Below the pieces are notes generated by a model, which was not told the DNA's origin, did not search any database, and saw only the letters and a list, made by a program, of their open reading frames with translations. The position numbers were made by a program, and so were the translations under genes. Of a stretch of 64,000 nucleotides of DNA, positions 35,001-50,500 are shown piece after piece (position 1 is the first letter of the stretch; each line of letters opens with the position of its first letter). The DNA comes from Morchella semilibera (lineage: Eukaryota > Ascomycota > Pezizomycetes > Pezizales > Morchellaceae): the NCBI GenBank assembly GCA_009192285.1, contig CM018608.1:700201-764200 (forward strand), read 5' to 3'.

Positions 35001-37241
35001 GATTAATTTCGCTGTGTTTATGATCTCCGAAACCTGGGAGGTTGGATTTTTGTACGCATAAAGTATCTCTAGGCAGCGCAATGAAGATGTCCGAACCTCA
35101 TGGCTAGGTGCCAGAAGATTCGTAACCAATTTTGTCACCACTTCCTCGATATATCCCTCGTCAATCAATTCCTTGAAACTCGATATTAGTGCAAAATTAG
35201 CAACGCCCTGTAGAAAACTTGTATTGTCACCCAGTCTCGGAAAGGCTTTACAAGTGATTTCTACAAGTGACTTTGCCTTTGATCCTATACCACGGGAATA
35301 TAGGCTCAGTGCTTTCCCGATTAGCGGGGCGAATGTAATACTTCCTTCCATGGGAAGCACCTTTTGTAAAAGATCCTCGAGGCTCTCAATTAAGTCTGCT
35401 GTTATAGGGAGTGGCAGTGAGAGAAGTGCATCCAGATACCCCGACGTGATGATTACCCCGGAGGTCTTTCTGTCAAGAACAGCTAATGATTCAATGGCGG
35501 CGTCGAAATCCCGTATCGCGGTTTGTGCTGCTACTGTGAGAGGTGATTTTGGGCCGAGGATATCAAGAGGAACCTCATGCTCCTTAGAGGGTGTGAGGGA
35601 ACCTGCAGTGCAAAGTTTAGGAATTAGGAGGCAAAGAGCGGACGAGTTGGAGCTCCACTGCGACAAGATAAATCTAGTAAAAGTTCGTCAGTGCCTAGTA
35701 TGTATTAATCGAAGGATATGGGTGACCTTTGGAAATATGGCAATATGAAAACCTTGAACCGCTCTGGGCCCATCGCAGAGAAGAAGTCGCAGAATGGCAA
35801 GAATAACGCTCCGTTTTGAAACTCCCTCGCCTTATCTACGACTTTTGCACATCTTGATATCACAATCTCTAAATCGGCTTGTTGCAGGATTATGGCGGCG
35901 GCTTTTAGCCCCTCCCATATGGCTCCGTTCAACTCTTCTGCCTGTTCCTCGACTACCAATGAAGTTCCAACCTCTAGGATGTATACAGCGGCTATAGCGA
36001 CCTTTTGCCAGTCCATAATCCTAGAACCTTTCCTGACTGTAACTACCGTATATAGCAACCTGGCTGCCATTCTTACCCTTTGTGGAGTTACTGAATCCGC
36101 ATCGAGGAGTTCAGCAAAAAACTCGTAGATAGAAGTGAGTGCAGGCTGGAATGTCTCTGAAGTGGTATGATGCATTAATGAGATTAACACGCCCTGGCAA
36201 ACACTAAAACATGGGCCAGATGTGTCGGAGAGGTCCAACGAAATATCGAGCATTGTTCTGAGTATTTGTGGCCCTTTTGAATGAATTGTTCGGTCCACAC
36301 TCTATCAATTCGTTAGAAACCCACGAATTCCCAAAACAAAACGGCAAGGACTGACGCACTATACAAGCCTCTTGAAACATGTTCATGAGGCCTTGTCTAT
36401 ACCCTTTTGCCCCAGGATGTCCATCGCACTTAATCAAGTCCTCAAATGCATGGCGAACGATCAACCTCAATGGTTCCTCCCTTGCCTTCCTTAGCAGAAA
36501 GCTCAATGCCTCCGCCGCAAACCTGGTGATGAATGCCTTTTGTTGCTCCCTTCCCAAAAGTGGCGCAAGAATTTCAAACAGCGGCCTTAGATCTGGCACC
36601 AAAAGTCTCGAAAGATACTTCAGTAAGTAAGCGAGACAGTTAAAAGTCCATTCGATAGTCGACACATCCGCGTGCTTCGCAACCAAGCAGCTTAGTAATT
36701 TAACGGAGCGTGCAAAATAGGGTTCGAATGTTGCGCCCAGGTCGTGTGCAAATTGAGAAAGTAGGCTCAAGAGCGGTTCGAGCGCTAGGACGTCCCGGCG
36801 ATCGATATATTTGACGAGTAGCTCAAATATCACATCTTTATAATGGAGAATGTGTGGGAGCGATTCAGAGAGTGGGATTGCCTCGCGGGAAAACTCTGTA
36901 AACGTGGCTGAGAGATTGAGATCTACCCATGATTCTAGCGAGCTGTGAAAGAAGGACTTTTCTGTTTCTTCGTTGTCAACATGGCGGCGCACTCGTCGGA
37001 CAGGGTCAATTTTTCTAAGAGGCAAATTTTTAGTAATTGTTTCCTCTTAACAGTTCTGGTTGGGTTGATTTTAAGGTGTGGCTTTACAAATTCGCGATTT
37101 TTTGCGTAAATGATTGAAACTTGCGCAGATTGGTTAGTAGATCTCTAATGAACTAGGAAACTTGGAAAATACCGAATGGTTTCTCCTGGACTGAGTACCG
37201 CCTTTTTTCGAACCTGATGCCTTTGGCTTGCTCGACGACAT
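29008..37241 (-). CDS. UTP20: U3 snoRNP / SSU processome protein Utp20
   Basis: Eight exons on the minus strand: 37173-37241, 37088-37119, 36360-37014, 35727-36301, 34599-35673, 29374-34549, 29180-29319 and 29008-29127. They give 2613 residues (about 2490 in yeast), with all phases agreeing. The N-terminus has the family motif KIDPVRRVRRHV before the first HEAT repeats. The body is an alpha-helical HEAT-repeat solenoid, for example LFEILAPLLGREQQKAFITR. The C-terminus is very basic (VQERRRERKLKRTIQ, then KIRKNEKKRVARKEKSAVHR), as in Utp20, and ends RKGRLG. Utp20 acts in the nucleolus in 18S rRNA maturation. The 54-nt intron at 29320-29373 has no stop and is a multiple of three, so retention adds 18 residues. 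The 32-nt second exon is small. Confidence 0.96.
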
Positions 37242-38330
37242 TGTAGCAATCTCCCACTGATGTCTGGACCTTGTTGGTTGGTGTTCGGTGGTGACCTGAG
37301 ATGAACAAAATTTCTTGAGGGAGGCTCTACTCCAAATCTTGGCATGTGGTGGGGTTAACCTCATGTGTGAGGTAACCCAGTGTATCTAATTATCCGTCTA
37401 ACCCCTTTGGGAAAGGTCTGGCTTGTTCAAAATCGTACATGTATGGGGGAGTTAGGGAGTGGCCAGGTGGGAGAAGGTGCCGGAATGGGGGGGGGGTTTT
37501 TCTCTTCGGGGCGGACTCTCTTTTCTTATTATGCTTCTTATCTTGCGAATTCTGATTTTCTGGAATTAATAAGAATCCTCTATTACCATCAAAAAAGCTT
37601 TCTCTCAGTCTATAGCTGAGTTGGCTTCTCAAACCTTTCCACGATACTTCGATGGATTCCTAAGTTGTTCTGCAAGAGGCTCTAGGACCGGCCTAGACCC
37701 TCATACCTACTCGGAAGTTACTGTGCGAGCCTAGAAAATAATATCCTAGGTGTACCCGTTGAAATGCCTTGCTAAGGGCTAGCCACAGAGGAAATGATCA
37801 TTCTGCATGTTTCTATTGTGTACCTTGCCAGACATATTGCATACATGTATCTATACATGAAGTATGTAATAAGCATATAAGTAGATATACCGATATGCAA
37901 TTTGTTATTCAAAGGTTTTGCGAGGGTAGGGTGACGAGAGTCGGGGGGCGAAGATTGGGCGACGGATGACGAGGGTCGCGCGACGACAATATTTTTTTGT
38001 ATAACCCAACGGGCGACGGGCCCTAGCCGCAGGACTGACATTTGGTCAAAAGACGAGAGAATGGGCCATGTCCTGGGAAGACCTATTTTTGCTGATGTGG
38101 TATGTGGGATCTTTCTTGAGTACCACATTAGTGTAATTCCCCTTTGCGAGTGATAATTACATGTAATGATGTTGGTCACGCAAAGACTGAGTCCACATGT
38201 ACTTAGGGGCAGCTTTCTCAGACAGAGATCTACTCTGTTTAACGAATAGAGTTTAATAACAAAACTACATGTATGGAACTATCTATGTTTTACATTTCAA
38301 ATCGAGAACCCCCAAACTCCCTTCCTGCCC
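37242..38330. other. Intergenic between UTP20 and transketolase
   Basis: Holds four TACATGTA palindromes (near 37436, 37842, 38158 and 38266) and a G tract near 37488. No gene is supported. Confidence 0.5.
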
Positions 38331-40918
38331 TTAGATGATCTGAGCAAAAGCCCTGTTGATGGGACTCCTGATAGGGGTGACCTCCTTCCAGAAATCGATG
38401 GTTGCGATAGCACGCTTAGAGATTCCTTCAGGGGTGAACTCGAATTTGGCGTACACATCTTTGTAGGGTCCGGAAGCACCGAAGCGGTTGAGACCGAACT
38501 GCTCATGAGAGTACTTCTCCCATCCCTATTTTTATGCGTTAGTAATTAAACATTGAGGGAGGATGAAGAAACCTTACAAGTGTAGTCATCACTTCAATAG
38601 ACAAAATGGGAATTCCATCGGGAAGAACGGAAAGTTTGTATTCCTTGGACTGAGCATCAAAGACCTCCCAGCAAGGAAGAGAGACAACACGGGCGATGAT
38701 ATTGTGCTTCTCCTTCAAGTACTTAACAGCGTCGATACAGATACCGACCTCAGAACCAGTAGAGATCAAAGTAACCTGGGCACCTTGGGACTCGAGAGCG
38801 ACATAACCTCCCTTGATGGCACGCTCAATGGTAGAGTTCTCGAGCTGAGGAAGGTTCTGCCTAGACAACGCAATGACGGATGGAGTGTGCTTCGAGGTCA
38901 AGGCAATGTAATAAGCAGCAGAGGTCTCGTTGCCGTCAGCTGGGCGCCAGACCATGCAGTTGGGTAGGGCACGGAAATGGGCAAGAGTCTCGATAGGCTG
39001 GTGAGTGGGACCATCCTCTCCAAGACCGATGCTGTAACCTTGTTAGCTTCGAATATGGCGGCGGGGCGTTTATCAGGGACTTACGAGTCGTGGGTTGCGA
39101 CATAGATGACACGGTGGTGAGACAAAGCAGATAATCTCAAAGCACCAGCAGCGTAGGAAACGAAGTTCAAGAAGGTTCCACCGTATGGGATAATGGTTCC
39201 ATAAGCGGCAAGCCCATTCATAATAGCAGCCATACCGTGTTCACGGACACCATAGCGGATGTAGCGTCCGGACCAGTCACCAAGCTTAGTAGAGGGCGGT
39301 TGGAAGTCAACGGCCTCTTTGGCACGGGTAAGGTTTGAGCCGGTCAAATCCGCAGAACCACCAACCAACTCGGGAATGATAGGGTAGAGCTTCTGAAGAA
39401 TAGTCTCGGAGAGCTTGCGAGAAGCAATGGCAGGGTCGGTAGACTTGTATCTAACTTAGAGTTAGAAACTACATGTATATATAGAGGCTTCAGTATTCAC
39501 GGAGGTCGGGTACATACGTAGGCAGGTGCTTCTCCCATCCTTCAGGAAGGGTACCAGCCAATCGCCTAGCAAGATCCTTACCCTCTTCAGGGTACTCCTG
39601 CTGGTATTTAGCAAAAAGTTGGTTCCATTCTTCCTCAGCAGCGGCGCCCTTTGCGGCGGTCTCGCCATAGTGCTCGTACACCTTTGACGGAACATCAAAC
39701 TTCTTCTCAGGGTCAAATCCGAACTTCGCCTTGATGCTCTTGATATCATCGGCCTTAAGGGGAGATCCATGGACTTCGTGAGTTCCCTGGAGCTTAGATC
39801 CATAACCAATTGTGGTAGTAAGCTTGATAATTGTGGGTTTGTCCTTGACAGTCTTGGCCTCAGCAATGGCGGCGTCGATTGCGGCAAGATTATTATCACC
39901 ATCAGCGACATGGATACAGTGCCAGCCATATGACTCAAATCGTTTCAAGACATCCTCAGTGAATGCACAGTTGGTGTTACCATCCTAAACAGCTTTTAGT
40001 AAGATCGACGAGTTTCACTGGGATCAAGAGAAGTCCGTACAATAGAGATGTGATTGTCGTCATAGATACCAATCAAGTTACCCAACTGCAAGTGGCCGGC
40101 GGTAGAGGCGGCCTCGGCAGCAATGCCCTCCATGAGACACCCGTCTCCGAAGAACATGTAAGTGTAGTTGTCAATTAGGTCGTAACCAGGTTTGTTGTAG
40201 ATGGCAGCAGTATGTGCCTGGGCGATGGCAAGACCAACGGCATTGGCGAAACCTTGTCCAAGAGGACCAGTGGTAACTTCAATACCAGGGGTGTCGGCCT
40301 ATTGGATTTGTTAATTGTCTTACTTTTCTATATTTTCTAAGAATACCTTACAGCTTCGGGGTGGCCGGGAGTCTTGGATCCAACCTGACGGAATTGCTTC
40401 AAGTCGTCCATAGAAATGTCATATCCGAACAAGTGCAGCAATGAGTATTGGAGCATGCATCCGTGACCGTTTCTTTATCAGTAAATAATTAGCATTGTAC
40501 CACAATAACCCAAAGGAGCTCAACAGAACTGTGCGAGGGAAATGAAAAATTAAATGTATTTTTATAAGGAGAACTTACGAAAGGACAAATCGATCTCTGT
40601 TGATCCAGTCAGGGTTCTTAGGGTTAAATCTCATGAATCTATTGAAAAGAACATGAGAAACCGGTGCCATTCCCATAGGAGCACCAGGGTGCCCGGAGTT
40701 TGCATTTGCAACAGCGTCAGCCTAACATAGATAGCTGTTAGTATTTAAAAATTGGTAGTTCAGAAACTTTTCTAAAGGTTTTTTTAACCAAAGGCAATGT
40801 ATATGTAACATTACTCTAAATGGCTAAGGTGGGGTAAAACAGTAACAGCGAGGTATCAACTTACAGACAAAACACGAATCGTGTTGATGCAAAGATTGTC
40901 GAGCTCTCCGTAGGACAT
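38331..40918 (-). CDS. TKL1: Transketolase
   Basis: Eight exons on the minus strand: 40865-40918, 40579-40721, 40352-40472, 40041-40298, 39518-39984, 39085-39450, 38578-39031 and 38331-38525. They give 685 residues, the normal transketolase size. Visible blocks: [20 protein letters not shown] near the N-terminus, then [26 protein letters not shown]. The thiamine-diphosphate region includes [15 protein letters not shown] and [13 protein letters not shown]. The middle domain has [25 protein letters not shown] and the phosphate-site region [16 protein letters not shown]. The C-terminus is [14 protein letters not shown]. It transfers two-carbon units in the non-oxidative pentose phosphate pathway, in the cytosol, with ThDP and a divalent metal. 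Intron 5 carries a TACATGTA. Confidence 0.97.
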
Positions 40919-43107
40919 TGTGAAAAATATAGGTATAAAGCTGGGTATCTAAAATTCTATCAAAGGTATCCGCTGAGGTCGAATAGAATGAGATGCGTCG
41001 GGCAAGATAAAATAGAGGGGTTGTGGAATCTGGTGAGGTACAAATGCAAACAAGCCCCACTACCGGTAAAATTCGAACTGAGGGGAGTTTACGCTACCCG
41101 CGTTTAAGCTAAGCAAGGATCATAGCCCTGTGCCCTAGATGAGTGAATTCAACCAGGCCGGGAGTAAAATTGTAGCTTCTGCAAAATTTTAAGTGGGAAA
41201 AAGAAAGATGTAACATGTATGTAATATGAAACACTCTATTTAACCTACGAAATCCCGGATTCGACATATTATTTGGATCGAGTGATCCGCCATGAACCGG
41301 ATAAATGTATTAAGAGACCCCACACGGACAAGATTCCATGCGTGGGATGGGCCCGGGAATTATTCCGAGGGGGCTAATTCCGCTTCTCACAACTCCGGCG
41401 GCGAATCTTTGACAAACCAACAAGACCCTACTTACTCTATATGGGACTAGTAATATTTTCCTATTAGTTTCCCCGCTTGTGTCCTGCTGCCAATAATAAG
41501 GCCTCCCTCCGCGTCAAATGGAGTCTTACTGTACTACGGGGGTAGGGTAAGTCTGTAGACGGTGGTCGTGGTTGCAACAGCAGTAGGTGTCTACAGGCTT
41601 ACCCCTACACCCGTAGTACACTTACTCTTTAATCTTTTCGGACTTAATAATATTCTTGGATATGGTATTTGTTTTAAAACAAGGCCGGCTTATTCTCTAG
41701 TGCTTTCCCTCTGTATATGGTGATGCTACACAATACTAGGTTAATCGTGCTAATTTACAGCATGTTATCTAATTTTCCTCAAAAGCACCCAACACCTCTC
41801 TTGGATGATGTTCCCGGTAAAGTGAAGTGACAACCCTTTTCACCAGAAAACCGAAAAAAATAAAAACGAAAAAGAAGTTATGATTAAAGTCATAGAACAT
41901 AATTGAAAGAAAGAAAAAGGTTCCAGCCCCAAAACTGGATATACAACGCAGCAGACAAGTATGACCAAATATAAAGTGGCTTTGCACTATCCCAGCCCTG
42001 TATCCTCCGATAGTATCATAGAAGAGTGTTGAGCCCTTCAAATTGACCCTCCGCCTATATGGAAGCAAAATGTCCTTCTGGCGGTCGGTTCATATAGGAC
42101 ATGGGGCTTAGGAATCTTTGCCTTTTAAGATGTACTCTTGCGCTCCCGTTGCATGACTGTTGCAGGTTAAAACGAAGGGTATTTTTCGAAAATAAAAATA
42201 AAATGAAGGAGAAAAACGAAAGAAAACAGCGGAAAAGTCAAGGTTTTGTAAGTGGTGCAGCTAATGTGAAATTTTTTTTTTGTAGATAAGAATCGTAAAG
42301 TTTATAATCTTGTTAGCTGCCCTGACAAAATTCAAAGAGCGATGGGAACCTGAGGAATGGAAAAACTCCAAGATTGCAGACGTCGATAATTGTGCGCTGC
42401 TCCAATCAGAAATGTGTATTGAGAATCTTCCTAGAATATACGGTGAATCAAAAGGAAGGTTATATCGCATGACTCAAACACCTGTATTGGTAGTATGTCG
42501 CTGAATATGTCGCTGTCCAAACGCCAAGTAGTGATCCCGGGAAACAGAATAAAAGTAGAAGAGGGGAAATTATCGAGAATATCCGGGGGCCTAGTGTGTC
42601 ACTGAATAACATGCCGAATAATCAGAACCTATACGTCCACGAGCGGCATTGTCGTGGGCAAACTGAGCCACCATGCAGGAAACAATCATGTAAAACCGCC
42701 TTTAGAAGTACCATGCAAAAGCAACACAGCCCTCCATGAGAGGCTGTGAGAAATGTGGGTATGGAAGAGAGAAAGAAAACAAAAGGTAGGGTGGGGAATC
42801 TCGCACGATATTAAGCAACAAGCATTAGGCTTGTACGACAGTTTGCTGATGCTGTAACTGTTGTCTTTTTCCGTCGTGGCCGATCGGTTCCTAAGTGTGA
42901 AGGATCTTAGCAAATGCCATACAAAAACCAGTGCCGCCATTTGTCATTTCACCCGTGTTAGGGGAGGAGTTCTTGCGCAGTATTTTCAGCGTAATAGTTT
43001 TTTTTTTTTTGGAATTTGACAAGGATTTCGTAGCTTCGGTAGCTTTTGTCCCGCAGAGCCCCGTTTTTAATACAACCACCTTCACTAAGCTCAAAACTGA
43101 CCGCTCT
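40919..43107. other. Intergenic with fold-back repeat
   Basis: No gene is firmly supported. It contains the inverted repeat 41531-41619. A tRNA-like B-box string near 41073-41085 (minus) has no matching stems. The stretch 42090-42510 has weakly coding-looking frames on the plus strand but no recognisable product. Confidence 0.4.
41531..41619. repeat. Inverted repeat with about 30-bp arms
   Basis: The left arm 41531-41560 begins GTACTACGGG and ends GTCTGTAGAC. The right arm 41589-41619 is its near-perfect reverse complement, with about three differences including a one-base gap. The spacer is 28 nt. The size and lack of coding capacity suggest a fold-back/MITE-type element, or a transcribed hairpin. 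Confidence 0.75.
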
Positions 43108-45423
<2,316 letters not shown>

Positions 45424-45817
45424 ACTCGGACATGTTGGTTCACCGAGGCTACTAAAGGTACTACTAGGTGAAAATCGAAAGAAAAAGCTGTAAAGCGCGT
45501 TCAAGGACGAATCACACACGCTTGAGTACTGTTGTGGTTGTTGATGTTGCGTTAGCTGCTGCGTGTTAAAGAAGATGGACCTCAGTGATGTTCTATCAAC
45601 GGTCCAGAAAGAGATAGACACGCTAGTCAAATCTTCTTAAGCCACACTATCTTTGTCAGCAGCCACTGCCACACAAAGCTGCTTACATGTGTGCTTAACG
45701 CTCAAAGACACGAGAGCTCCTAGGAAATAATCATTCGCTCCACCAATCCACCCACCTTCAACACAATACCCCTCCTGATATAAACTTCCGGGATAATTTA
45801 AACAGTCTTTGAACAAC
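45424..45817. other. Divergent promoter between PAP1 and CLC1
   Basis: About 390 bp separate the start regions of two divergently transcribed housekeeping genes. No TATA box is obvious. Small open frames here are judged to be chance. Confidence 0.5.
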
Positions 45818-46778
45818 ATGTCTCACTTCCCCGCCCTTGAAGACTTCGACGAAGCCCCCGTTGGCCAACCTGGAGCCAACCCTCTAGATCTCGGACTCGG
45901 CGACGGTGATGATTTCATAAGCCGCGAAAACAAACTTCTCGGAGATGAGGCCAGAAACTTTGCTACCGCTGATGATAACAACCTGCTTGCTGGCGGAGAA
46001 GCCGATCCCGCCAATCAGTTTACAAGAAACTTTCCGGACATGGCAACATTCGATAATAACGAGGTGCAACTCATGTCTTACTTCTCTTTGCTGTTTAGAG
46101 GACGTATGATAAGCTAACGATAGTCTACTCAAAGATGGTTGGACCTGGCGGTGTCATTACTGGAACATCCGAACCATACCTTCCTGGGCATAACACTTAT
46201 TCCGGGATGAGCATGGAGACCGAAGAGGAACCCGAAGTTACTAGGTTACCCCCTCCCTCCCGCTATCTTAAGGAGTAAAATAACTAATTTCAAGCGTGCG
46301 CAACTTAGACAATGGCGCGAGCGTCAAACCCTTGAGATCCAGCGCCGCGATGAGCTGTCAGAGACGCGCAAGCGCGAAACCATAGAGAAAGCCCAAAGTG
46401 CTGTTGACGATTTCTACGAGAACTATAATTCCAAACGCGACAAAGCTATCGAGCAGACCCGGTTTGTCAAGCCTTGTGTTAGGATATGTTCATTTCCTTG
46501 AAATAGACTGATCTTTTGTCCAATGAATAGCAAAGAAGCGCAGGAATTCCTGGATTCCCGTGAGAATATGACTTCCGGTGGTACAGCTTGGGAAAGAATC
46601 GCCAAGCTAGTCGATTTGACTGAAAAGGGCGCTCGTTCTGGAAAGAGCGACAAGTCAAGGTTTCGGGAAATGCTTTTAAGCTTGAAAAAAGATGAAAAGG
46701 CGAGATATCTCCTGCTTTCATTACTATCGACTCAACTAACATATTCATTTTCAGGCACCCGGTGCTAGTGGATTTTAA
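45818..46778 (+). CDS. CLC1: Clathrin light chain
   Basis: Exons 45818-46063, 46135-46244, 46309-46461, 46531-46699 and 46755-46778 give 233 residues, the normal fungal length. The N-terminus is acidic (FPALEDFDEAPVG...), followed by GPGGVITGTSEPYLPG. The central heavy-chain-binding helix starts RQWRERQTLEIQRRDELSE. The C-terminal block runs WERIAKLVDLTEKGARSG, SRFREMLLSLKKDEKAPGAS. The last intron, 46700-46754, starts with GC after AAG and ends in CTAAC...TTTCAG. Splicing it restores the family-typical DEKAPGASG ending, while read-through would replace it with an atypical tail. Clathrin light chain regulates assembly of the clathrin triskelion coat in endocytosis and Golgi trafficking. Confidence 0.95.
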
Positions 46779-47556
46779 TAGCTTTTATTGGATAGAAAAA
46801 CTAGAATGGAATAATATGACTGATTCCCATAATCTAGCAAATATTTTGGTAGCTTTGGGTCTTTATGAGCAGCGATGGAGAGGTCAAAATTAATCTTGTT
46901 AGGCGTTGGTGATGCATTACTTCTGTGCGCTCTTCCTTCTTGTCGCTCTGGCCTTATAGACACAACCGACTTTACCTCAAGGCTCCCCCTAGCTAAGCTA
47001 TTTATACAAAAGCAATTGTTGTTCCCGCACTCTATTGTGCCTGATGGCCATGGTCTTGTCGCCACTATACTTGGAGCGAGGCTGGTACTATAATTTTATA
47101 TTGCTAACAGTTTTCTGGTGCATATATCTAACTACAATCTTTTTATGGATTTTGTTATATGCCACGTGCCGTTTCGTAGGTTGTCTTCATAAATTATCAC
47201 TCGGACCCTTCTAAACGCAAGTACATGTATGTATGAGTTAGACCGCGAATATTAACCCGCTTTAAAATGCATAGGTCTATCATTAATATATCTCCATATG
47301 TAATTCTGAATAGAGTTCTAAAGGATAATTTTGAGCGCAATATTTCCTTGTGGCGTCTGTAGCTCTTCGTAAGAAAAATTTAGCATTCGGCGGGCGGTCA
47401 CGTCTAACCATCGGCGGGAACAAGTGAGGCAAGAAAGGAATGTAGGGTAACTTAGGTTTCTAGTTACCCTGTATGATCCACGTCATGCACACGTGTGATG
47501 CCTTTGAGTTGTTGAAGCTCCCAGAATCCTTAGGTGCACACCGTCGAAGCTTCCCT
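46779..47556. other. Intergenic
   Basis: Separates CLC1 from DOP1. There is one TACATGTA near 47220. Small open frames here have no support. Confidence 0.5.
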
Positions 47557-50500
47557 ATGTCTCTTGAAACTGGATCTCGAATACCATCCCCATTGAGCTC
47601 CGGTCGCTCATCGCCACAACCACGGTTACGGCTTCGGAACGATGATGGTTCGTATTCTGGCCAATAAGTGCTAGAAATACAGCTAATATGCCTAAACCGA
47701 TATAGATATTACCAGGAAAGATCCCAAATACAAACGGTACTCTGCAAATATCGACCGTGCACTATCTTTATTTGAAAGCTATACTTTACAAGAATGGGCA
47801 GATTATATATCATTTTTAGGGCGACTACTAAAGGTTACTACCAAGAAAAACCGTAAATTATGCTATTATTCCCGAAAACCAGAATCTGACAATGCAGAGG
47901 ATGCATGTGAAATAATAGGCACTGCAATCCTATCCTTCGCTCCCACTCATACCCTCAAAGAATCTTATCGCGAAGCGACTTGCCCAATGTCTTAACCCTC
48001 AATTACCATCCGGAGTTCACCAAAAAACAATAGAAGTCTATTCATATATTTTCAACATGATCGGGCGCGAAGGATTAGCTCAAGATTTGTCTTTATGGAC
48101 TCCTGGATTAACCCCAGTCCTTTCGTATGCATCTTTGACACTCAAACCCCATTACCTCACCCTTTTAGAAAAGTTTTATCTACCACTTTCCACCTCATTA
48201 CGACCGGCACTCAAGAGCCTTATTTTATCATTGCTTCCAGGAATAGACGAGGAAGGGGGCGAATATTTTGATAGAACATTGGCCTTAATGGATGGAATCA
48301 GGAATGGAGTTGGGGATGATGCATATTTCTGGCAGTGCTTTTTATTGGCCACCATTACTAGCCCAGGAAGGCGCCAGGGGGCGCTAGCATTTTTGGGTAG
48401 GAGGCTTCCAACATTAGACGAGTCAAAGAAGATGGAGGCTCCAGAAGACACTCATGACATAGCACTGGACGATGGTAAAGGTAGTGAGGCAGAGGCTTTG
48501 GTAAACCCTGAGCCAGGTCTTCTAGTCCGGGCATTTTGTGCTGGGTTAGGTGACGAGCAGCTATTAGTCCAGCGCGGATTCCTTGATTTGCTGGTTGGAT
48601 CTCTGCCTCTTTCTTGTAGGATTCTCCAAGAGAGAGTAAGCAAACCTGACCTCGAGTTATTGGTAACTTTGGCAGCCGGAGTAGTGTTGAGGAAGGACAT
48701 GGGCCTGAACAGAAGACTTTGGGCGTGGTTTCTGGGCCCAGAAGGCCAGGATCAAAGGGACAAAGGTTATCTACACAAATATGGGCTTAATTCGCTTGTT
48801 GGGGGGTTGATTAAAATGTTGGATTGTGCGGAAGATACTAGTGCGGCGGAACGCGCAAAACCTTACAGAATATGTCTATCGTTGATGGACAGGTGGGAAG
48901 TTGGGTCTTTGGTTGTCCCAAAGCTTTTTTTGCCAGTTGTCGAAAGTGTCCGACAATATGAAAAATCTGCGCCCAGCAAGGAGGTTTATTCTGAGGTCCT
49001 AAGGAGTGCCAGGATGTTCTTCGATGGAGTCGAGGCTTCGCTTATCTGGGAGCAGATCCTGGAGAAAGTCCTCTCAGCATTTTCCACTGATGGTGGAAGC
49101 AACGGAGAGGAAATGCTAGAGGGTGTAAGTTTTGTTATAAGAACATTTAATGTGAGCGAAGAAGAGATGGTATTGGTTCATGCTCCTTTGCTAGTATTGG
49201 CTGTGCTAGTTGAATTGAGAGCAAATACTACTGGAGGGAGAGGGTTGAAGGCAAGAGGATTTCAGATTACAGAAGAGTTGTGGCAGCTGGTTCCTGAACG
49301 AGTGTTCAAGAGCACGGCTTCTGATGAGACATTTGATGAAGATACTGAGATTGAGGAAATCCGAAAGAAAATCCGAAAATTTTACAAGAAGGGGCAAACA
49401 AACAGTTCAGAATCTGCTCCACCATTTTCTATGAAAACTATTGGACAATTAATACTACGGGAGGCAGCTACAGCCGTAGAAACTGCACTGGACGAACCCG
49501 ATGTTGGTTTCCGCTGTCAACTACTAGTCAACGTCATTCAGAAAACGCCCAAGTTTCCAGGATCACGCGAGTACTCCCATTTCATCGAATCTTTCCTGAA
49601 GACACTTTCCTCCGAAAGCATTTCCTTTGCAGCCCTTCAAGGGATTGCTAATGTGGTAGCTGCTATGTATGTTAAGGGTTATCTCTCAGCACAGATAATC
49701 GACTCATTAATTCTACCGATTGTGAAAAATATCTGGGATTATCTTTCACCAGATACACCAAAATTCCATGTAGAAGCAGTAAAAGCCATGTGGAACCTCC
49801 AGACTGTTCTTGGAGATAGAAGAATCGAAGCTGCTGTTGCGACCGTCATGACTGAAGGAGATATCGGCGGGATTTATTCTTTTAGGAGTGCTGAACAGGG
49901 TCGGAAGTTTGGGGTTTTGTGGACACATAGCATGGGCTACATTGGTGGAGGTGGGCCTGAGATGGTTTTAACTAGGCCACTACTCTTATTTCTGGACTCA
50001 CTTGTAGATGATGGGCTAGAAATGGCTGTGTTTGCCAGGGGATGGCTACAGAATCTAGGAAGTCTAAATAGGTATATTCGAGGATCACCTTGTGGGGGTC
50101 TACAGTAACTCACGATGTTCTGGAGCAACAGGTTATTCAGCGTATTTGTCTCGAAGCTACTTGGGCTAGATTTTCTGAAAGACCCCGGGCAACGAGATGC
50201 GAACGGCGCGCCGCTTCATAGGCATGTGTACAGTGAAAACGATGACCTCGAAGTGGCTACATACTATTTTCAGACCTTGTCAAATGTCTTGCAATACTCG
50301 ACACCTAACGTAATGGCAGCATTGGCGAATGAGTCAGTTATTAGTACTGACGAAACACGACTGATAGCCTTGGCCGAAAGTGAGAAAACCTGCTCTTCCA
50401 CCTATCTTTTACACATTTCGGAGGTCTAATATCTTGATAGATGGTTATGGGGAGGAGGATATGCCTCTACAAACATTTTTTGTCAAGGTTATAATCAGGG

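Noticed and set aside
39462-39938. 158-codon second minus-strand frame in transketolase
   Set aside because: It overlaps the true transketolase exon 39518-39984 in another frame and has no protein-like blocks.
41065-41140. tRNA-like B-box string (AGTTCGAATTTTACC) on the minus strand
   Set aside because: The T stem and acceptor stem do not pair, so no cloverleaf can be formed.
42310-42504. Plus-strand frame LTKFKERWEPEEWKNSKIAD...
   Set aside because: It looks weakly protein-like, but no start, splice partners or known family could be found; left as intergenic.
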